DNA of 64,000 bases from Ferdinandcohnia sp036965045 (GTDB lineage: Bacteria > Bacillota > Bacilli > Bacillales > Bacillaceae_L): NCBI RefSeq assembly GCF_036965045.1, contig NZ_JBALOV010000002.1, positions 1 to 64,000 on the forward strand, given 5' to 3'. Below, one piece after another: positions 59,205 through 64,000 of the stretch. The first letter of the stretch is position 1, and each line of letters starts with the position of its first letter. A program made the translations under genes and the position numbers. The notes under the pieces are model-generated. The model saw only the letters and a list, made by a program, of their open reading frames with translations, was not told the origin of the DNA and made no database searches.

Positions 59205-60152
59205 TTGAGTATAACAGACAAACCTGGACAAAAGCGGAGAAAAAATAAACCAATAACAGTAGATAAAATGCTTCCTTTTCTGATTGTGTTACCTTCCGTA
59301 CTTTTTGTAATTATTTTTGTGTATGTCTTTATAGGATGGACTGGAGTTGTATCTCTTGTTAAATGGAATTCTTTAAAGCCTGATTTTACATTTGTTGGAA
59401 TAGAGAACTATTTAACTTTATTACAGTCGTTCCGATTTCAATCGGATATTCGGAATATGATCTTCTTTTCACTGTTTTTTATTATTGGTGTAGTTCTTCT
59501 TGGACAATTTTTAGCAATCTTACTGGAACAAAATATCAAAGGGAAATGGCTCTATCGAAATATCTTTTTATTTCCTATGGCGATGTCTTTTGTTGTAACT
59601 GGGGTTGTATGGAGATGGATATTTAACCCAGAATCTGGGATTAACTTGTTTTTGGGGAAATTCGGTTATTCCCCAGCTTGGTATACGGATATCACAATTA
59701 TTCCTGGATGGAGTATTTTTAAAATAGACTTTGGGTTATCGGTGGGTTTAATTGCCGTTTTAATTGCAGCTATCTGGCAGATGACTGGTTTTTCGTTGGC
59801 TATGTATTTAGCTGGATTAGGGAATGTTCCTCAGGAATTAAAAGAGGCTGCCCTTATGGATGGGGCGAATAAATGGCAGGTGTATGTAAAGATTATCATC
59901 CCTCAATTGAAGCCTATCACATTTGGTTTGGTTCTCATTATGTTCCAAATTTCATTGAAAATCTTTGATTTGGTTTACACAATGACAGGATCCGGACCTA
60001 ATTTTGTGACAGATATGCCAGCAATCTATATGTACGAGACAACGTTTAAGAGTAATTTCTATGCTGAGGGTGCAGCGATTGCCGTCTTTATGCTACTGAT
60101 GGTGATGATATTTATTGTTCCATTCATGTTCAGACGAAAGGAGGATGCATAA
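59205..60152 (+). CDS. Sugar ABC transporter permease 1 (MalF-like)
   Basis: The 315-residue membrane component has six helices and the ATPase-contact EAA loop KEAALMDGANKWQVYVKIIIP near residue 230. The start is assigned to TTG 59205 directly after GGGGGGAG; an ATG at 59142 lacks a site. A 194-base gap after the binding protein contains a TACCACA / TGTGGTA stem that may lower downstream expression, as usual for binding-protein operons. It overlaps the second permease by one base. Confidence 0.9.
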   Translation: MSITDKPGQKRRKNKPITVDKMLPFLIVLPSVLFVIIFVYVFIGWTGVVSLVKWNSLKPDFTFVGIENYLTLLQSFRFQSDIRNMIFFSLFFIIGVVLLGQFLAILLEQNIKGKWLYRNIFLFPMAMSFVVTGVVWRWIFNPESGINLFLGKFGYSPAWYTDITIIPGWSIFKIDFGLSVGLIAVLIAAIWQMTGFSLAMYLAGLGNVPQELKEAALMDGANKWQVYVKIIIPQLKPITFGLVLIMFQISLKIFDLVYTMTGSGPNFVTDMPAIYMYETTFKSNFYAEGAAIAVFMLLMVMIFIVPFMFRRKEDA

Positions 60153-60970
60153 TGTCGAAGCTCCTTTCAAAAATCCTGCTATATGGTGTTTTAACATTGG
60201 TGGGAATTGTGTTTTTAGTACCGTTCTATGTCCTCATTGTGACAGGTCTTAAATCCTTTGAGGAAGTATCTTTCATGACAATGTGGAATTTACCTAAGGG
60301 TCTTAACCTTGCTAGTTTTGCGGAAGCCTTTAAGCAGCTTTATCCAAACTTTTGGAATAGCTTCATAATGGTTGTTCCTGCGACGGTCATCTCGTCTGTA
60401 TTGGGCTCGTTAAATGGTTACGCCTTATCGAAGTGGAAATTTAAAGGCTCAGAAGTGCTCTTTACCATCCTGTTATTGGGGATGTTCATCCCTTACCAGA
60501 GTATTTTGATTCCACTAATTACAACTATTAAGTCTTTAGGATTATATAATACGATACCTGGTTTGGTGCTTGTCCATGTTGTATACGGGTTACCGATGAC
60601 AACATTGATGTTTAGGAATTTTTATGTTGGAATCCCACAGTCGATGATTGAAGCAGCTCAAATAGATGGCTCAGGATTTTTTCAAACTTATACAAGGGTC
60701 ATTATGCCGATTTCAATAACTGGTTTTGTGGTAGTAGGAATTTGGCAGTTCACAAATATTTATAATGAGTTTTTGTTCGCGATTACCATCACAGGTCACG
60801 ACAAACATCCAATTATGGTGGCCTTACAAAACTTAGCGGGCAGTCAGGTTGTCGAGTGGAATGTTCAAATGGCGGGTGCGCTATTGGCGGCCGTACCAAC
60901 AATGTTGATTTATATTTTTGCAGGAAAATATTTTATAAAAGGTTTACTTGCAGGTTCTGTTAAAGGATAA
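60152..60970 (+). CDS. Sugar ABC transporter permease 2 (MalG-like)
   Basis: The 272-residue permease has six helices and the EAA motif IEAAQIDGSGFFQTYTRVIMP near residue 165. The ATG shares its first base with the preceding stop codon, and AAAGGAGG lies upstream. With permease 1 and the lipoprotein it forms a carbohydrate importer of the CUT1 type. No ATPase is encoded beside it. Confidence 0.93.
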   Translation: MSKLLSKILLYGVLTLVGIVFLVPFYVLIVTGLKSFEEVSFMTMWNLPKGLNLASFAEAFKQLYPNFWNSFIMVVPATVISSVLGSLNGYALSKWKFKGSEVLFTILLLGMFIPYQSILIPLITTIKSLGLYNTIPGLVLVHVVYGLPMTTLMFRNFYVGIPQSMIEAAQIDGSGFFQTYTRVIMPISITGFVVVGIWQFTNIYNEFLFAITITGHDKHPIMVALQNLAGSQVVEWNVQMAGALLAAVPTMLIYIFAGKYFIKGLLAGSVKG

Positions 60971-60998
60971 AACTTATATGAAGAAAGGAAGATTGTAT

Positions 60999-62057
60999 AT
61001 GAAAAAACTTAGAGTAGGGATTATTGGTAGTGGTGGTATTGCTCAAACGAAGCATATTCCGAATTATTTAAAGTGCTCTGATGATGTGGAGATTGTTGCA
61101 GTATGTGATGTCAACCTTTTAAGGGCCCAAGAATGTTCAGAAAAATGGGGAATTCCAAACTATTACAGTGATTATCACGAAATGCTTAATGAGCTGGAAA
61201 TTGATGCAATCAGTGTGTGCACACCAAACAAATTCCATGCAGAGATTACTAAAGCTGCATTAAAGGCTGGGTGTCATGTTTTATGTGAAAAGCCACCCGC
61301 GATCAGTGTTCAAGAAGCGGAGGAAATGGCCCAAACAGCTAGAGATGTAAATAAGTTCTTAACCTTCGGCTTCCATTATAGACACTCTCCTGAAGTAGAT
61401 TTATTAAAGGAATATGTAAAGAATGATGAATTTGGGTCAATTTATGCCTCACGGGCACAAGCTGTACGACGAAGAGGAATCCCGGGATGGGGTGTATTCA
61501 CCAATAAAGAGCTGCAGGGTGGTGGAGCTCTTATTGATATCGGTGTACACATGCTTGATACAGCTCTGTATTTAATGGGATACCCCGAACCAGATACAGT
61601 ACTAGGGGTCACCTATCAAAAAATAGGAAATAAAAAAGGTGTAGGACTAATGGGAGATTGGGATTGGGAAAATTTCTCTGTAGAGGATTTTAGCCGCGGA
61701 ATGATTATTTTTAAAGATGGTTCATCACTTTCATTGGACGCTGCTTTCGCTGCCAATGTTGAACAGGATGAGGTAATGCAAGTTTCGTTAATGGGAGATA
61801 AGGGTGGAGCTGATGTATTTCCGGTTAAAATTTTCCAAGAAAAATATAACTCGTTAATTGATACGACACCAGCATACATGCCGGAAGTGGATTACCATGA
61901 AATTCAATTTAAAAGATTTGTAGACTGCTGTATTCATAACATTGAGCCAATTAGCAAACCGGAAGAAGCAGTAATTCTTCAAAAAATAATCAATGGATTA
62001 TATGAATCTGCAGCAACCGGTGAAGCTGTAAAAATTAAACAAAAACAACAAATCTAG
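60999..62057 (+). CDS. Gfo/Idh/MocA family oxidoreductase
   Basis: The 352-residue NAD(P)-dependent sugar dehydrogenase has the Rossmann motif VGIIGSGGIAQTKHIPN at the N-terminus and CEKPPA (catalytic Lys, near 97) typical of the family. LIDIGVHMLDTALYLMG with the catalytic DxxxH near 185 follows. It should oxidise or reduce a sugar or inositol-like hydroxyl. The ATG at 60999 follows AAAGGAAG. It is directly followed by a TIM-barrel isomerase/epimerase gene; these two families often work in sequence on keto sugars. Substrate unknown. Confidence 0.9.
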   Translation: MKKLRVGIIGSGGIAQTKHIPNYLKCSDDVEIVAVCDVNLLRAQECSEKWGIPNYYSDYHEMLNELEIDAISVCTPNKFHAEITKAALKAGCHVLCEKPPAISVQEAEEMAQTARDVNKFLTFGFHYRHSPEVDLLKEYVKNDEFGSIYASRAQAVRRRGIPGWGVFTNKELQGGGALIDIGVHMLDTALYLMGYPEPDTVLGVTYQKIGNKKGVGLMGDWDWENFSVEDFSRGMIIFKDGSSLSLDAAFAANVEQDEVMQVSLMGDKGGADVFPVKIFQEKYNSLIDTTPAYMPEVDYHEIQFKRFVDCCIHNIEPISKPEEAVILQKIINGLYESAATGEAVKIKQKQQI

Positions 62058-62078
62058 ATGATAGGGTGGTATGAACAT

Positions 62079-62942
62079 ATGTTAAAAGGATTAAGTACTG
62101 CTGGAATTGGTAAGGTAAGCGGATTAAAGGAACACATTCATTTAGCTTCGATTAATGGATTTCATGCGGTTGAGACTACAGCTTTTGAGTTAAGAGAATT
62201 TGTGGAAAGTAATGGATTGAAGCAAGCACTGGAATATGTAAAAGAAAAAAATGTAACGATCGGTGCGGTGCAATTGCCGGTAGAGTGGAGAATGGATGAC
62301 GCTAAGTTTAGAGAAGGTCTAAATGAATTGTTAGAGACTGCTGAATTAGCAAGTAAGTTTGAATGCAAGACATTCTTTACCTATTTCATGCCTTCAACTG
62401 ATCGTGACATAGCACCCTATTTACTTGAACTTTCAAAGCGCATTCGCTTAATGGGCAGATTAATTCGAGAATATGATATGAACTTAGCTCTCGAATTTGT
62501 TGGACCACATCATCTACGCCATAAATGGAAGAATGTCTTTATCTATGATGCTAAGACTACTTTAGAATGGCTTGATTTTATAGGCGAGTCAAACGTAGGG
62601 ATTGTATTGGATAGTTTTCATTGGTATACGAGTCAAGAAACGATTGAAGATATTTTGGAAATTGAAACAAGTAGAATCAAATATGTTCATTTAAATGATG
62701 CCAGACAAATGCCTGTTGAAGATGTTCTGGATAATGATCGGGTATTCCCTGGAGAAGGCGTAATCGATTTAGATGGCTTTCTTAAAGTACTAAAAGAAAT
62801 TAACTATACAGGGTTAGTCACTCAGGAAATATTGACAATAGAGGAGCCAGAGGAACCTTGTGGGGTATTAGCAAAAAGATCTGGGGAAGCATTTTCAAAA
62901 GTATTTAATAAAGCATTTAATCAATTAGTTGAGAATAAGTAG
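62079..62942 (+). CDS. Xylose-isomerase-like TIM-barrel sugar isomerase/epimerase
   Basis: The 287-residue AP endonuclease family 2/IolE-type barrel protein has metal-site residues in LALEFVGPHH (Glu, near 141), VGIVLDSFHWY (Asp, His, near 182) and KYVHLNDAR (near 207), and ends the barrel with TGLVTQEIL (Glu). It would isomerise, epimerise or dehydrate a keto-sugar intermediate. The ATG at 62079 with GGGTGG upstream is preferred to the ATG at 62058, which directly follows the preceding stop. It is in the operon with Gfo/Idh and the second M81 gene. Confidence 0.87.
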   Translation: MLKGLSTAGIGKVSGLKEHIHLASINGFHAVETTAFELREFVESNGLKQALEYVKEKNVTIGAVQLPVEWRMDDAKFREGLNELLETAELASKFECKTFFTYFMPSTDRDIAPYLLELSKRIRLMGRLIREYDMNLALEFVGPHHLRHKWKNVFIYDAKTTLEWLDFIGESNVGIVLDSFHWYTSQETIEDILEIETSRIKYVHLNDARQMPVEDVLDNDRVFPGEGVIDLDGFLKVLKEINYTGLVTQEILTIEEPEEPCGVLAKRSGEAFSKVFNKAFNQLVENK

Positions 62943-62977
62943 TTGTCGGAATCCACAAAATCAAGGAGTTGGTGGCT

Positions 62978-64000
62978 TTGAAAATAATGGTTGGGTGCTT
63001 TTATCATGAAACGAATACATTTAACCCTTTTCCAACAGTGAAAGAGGATTTTGTGTTTGTTGAAGGTCAAGAGGTTCTTCCCCGGTTAGCAAGTACAGCC
63101 ATTCTGAAAGAAAACGGGGTAGATGTAATACCGAGTATATATGCTACGGGGTTATCCTCTGGTGTTGTCAAAAAAGAGGCATTTGATTTTTTTACCGAAA
63201 GAATCGTTTCTACATTAAAAAGAGAACCTAATTTGGATGGAATTTGGTTGCATTTACACGGTTCCATGGTGGTAGAGGGAATCGGTTCAGGGGAATTAGC
63301 GTTATTAAAAGAAGTTAGGAAGTATGTGAACGATGATATCCCAATTTCATTAACCCTTGATATCCATGCCAATATACCAGCTGAACTATCGGAACTGGTC
63401 AATATTGTTCGTGCATACCGTACTGTACCTCATACTGACCAGTTTGAAACGGAAAAGCTTACCTCAAAATATTTAATTGATTACATTCAGAAGGGCGAAA
63501 CGTACACTCCTTCATTTGAAAAATTACCATTAGTCATTTGTGGGGAAAAAGCACTTGGTAATAGCTATCCTTTAAAGGATATTTTTCAAAAGCTAGAAGA
63601 GATTGAGAGAATAGATGGAATTGTAACTGCCTCCTTCTTTTTGGGGCATGCATGGAGTGATTCAGTAAATACAGGGGCTTCCATATTTGTTGTACCTGAG
63701 TCAAATGAGTTTAAAGGGTTAGCGGCTATAATATTGTCAGAACTTAAAGAGTACATTAGCGATAGACAGAATGATTTTACATTTAGCGCACTTGCATTAG
63801 AAACTGAAGATGCAGTTAAAAAGTCATTAGAGGAAAATGTAAAACCAATTTTCGTTTCAGATTCAGGTGACAATACAACTGCAGGAGCTGCTGGATTTAA
63901 TACCATTTTACTAAGTGAATTTTTATCAAAACAGATTGAGCACAAAAAAGTTCTGATAGCAGCCATTTTTGATTCGGAAGCTTATTCTGAACTAAATAAT
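62978..64000 (+). CDS. M81 family metallohydrolase (MlrC-like) 2, cut by window end
   Basis: The 341 visible residues are homologous throughout to the M81 protein at 54.7 kb (roughly half identical by eye): GCFYHETNTFNP, HLHGSM, LDIHAN, GHAWSDS and SDSGDNTTAG are retained. The start is a TTG at 62978 with AAGGAG nine bases upstream. The frame is open at the window end, and about 130 residues are expected to follow. It continues the ABC operon, giving each transport route in this locus its own M81 enzyme. Confidence 0.88.
   Translation, partial: MKIMVGCFYHETNTFNPFPTVKEDFVFVEGQEVLPRLASTAILKENGVDVIPSIYATGLSSGVVKKEAFDFFTERIVSTLKREPNLDGIWLHLHGSMVVEGIGSGELALLKEVRKYVNDDIPISLTLDIHANIPAELSELVNIVRAYRTVPHTDQFETEKLTSKYLIDYIQKGETYTPSFEKLPLVICGEKALGNSYPLKDIFQKLEEIERIDGIVTASFFLGHAWSDSVNTGASIFVVPESNEFKGLAAIILSELKEYISDRQNDFTFSALALETEDAVKKSLEENVKPIFVSDSGDNTTAGAAGFNTILLSEFLSKQIEHKKVLIAAIFDSEAYSELNN

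Overview
The window is chromosomal DNA of a low-GC, endospore-forming Firmicute of the Bacillaceae. The first 24.7 kb keep much of the gene content and order of the Bacillus subtilis yfkK-yfkJ-yfkI-yfkH, yfkF, yfkE, yfkD, yfkAB, pdaA, yfjP and yfjO block. Ribosome binding sites are strong AAGGAGG types, TTG and GTG starts are common, and pdaA (spore cortex muramic-delta-lactam synthesis) implies sporulation. There are no rRNA, tRNA or CRISPR loci.

Region 1 (1-24.7 kb) is the core backbone. It holds a tyrosine phosphatase operon, a P1B-4 metal-efflux ATPase of the PfeT/ZosA type with candidate PerR-like and Fur-like operators, YoaS/YozG-like proteins, transporters, a Ca2+/H+ antiporter, a radical SAM protein, class I fumarase, PdaA, an SMR efflux pair, a DNA glycosylase and a 23S rRNA uracil methyltransferase. 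A GC-rich acyl-CoA ligase at 7.2-8.8 kb looks foreign. Intergenic repeats are prominent: 40-bp units at 1-150, 21-bp units near 18.1 kb, seven exactly 53-bp-periodic units at 18.4-18.8 kb, and a probable dispersed repeat at 19.8 kb.

Region 2 (about 24.7-44 kb) is an accessory island abutting the 3' end of the rRNA methyltransferase gene. Two related large serine recombinases sit at 24.7-26.2 and 37.5-39.0 kb, both reading outwards. Between them lie a SIR2-HerA antiphage pair with extra co-directional genes (CoiA-like protein, two unknown small proteins, a membrane protein) and an operon of four micro-ORFs, a recombinase-domain protein lacking its catalytic serine, and two further large serine recombinases. 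That operon is bracketed by inverted copies of a 17-bp motif. A Sau3AI-type (GATC) restriction-modification system with a controller-like protein follows. At 43,434-43,963 there is a 530-bp non-coding element with TGTA/TACA ends, three binding-site-like repeats at each end and a 5-bp target duplication, which is a miniature Tn7-like element.

Region 3 (44-64 kb) is a catabolic locus centred on amino-sugar-like substrates. It encodes an RpiR regulator, PTS EIIA, a PTS EIICB, two NagB-like deaminases, a BglG-type antiterminator, a ROK sugar kinase, a GPH symporter, an M20 amidohydrolase, two M81 (MlrC-like) metallohydrolases, a ROK repressor, a sugar ABC importer without its ATPase, a Gfo/Idh dehydrogenase and a TIM-barrel isomerase/epimerase. 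No NagA-type deacetylase is present. The amidohydrolases may therefore unmask an amine on an N-acylated or amide-linked sugar before NagB acts. The last gene runs off the window end.
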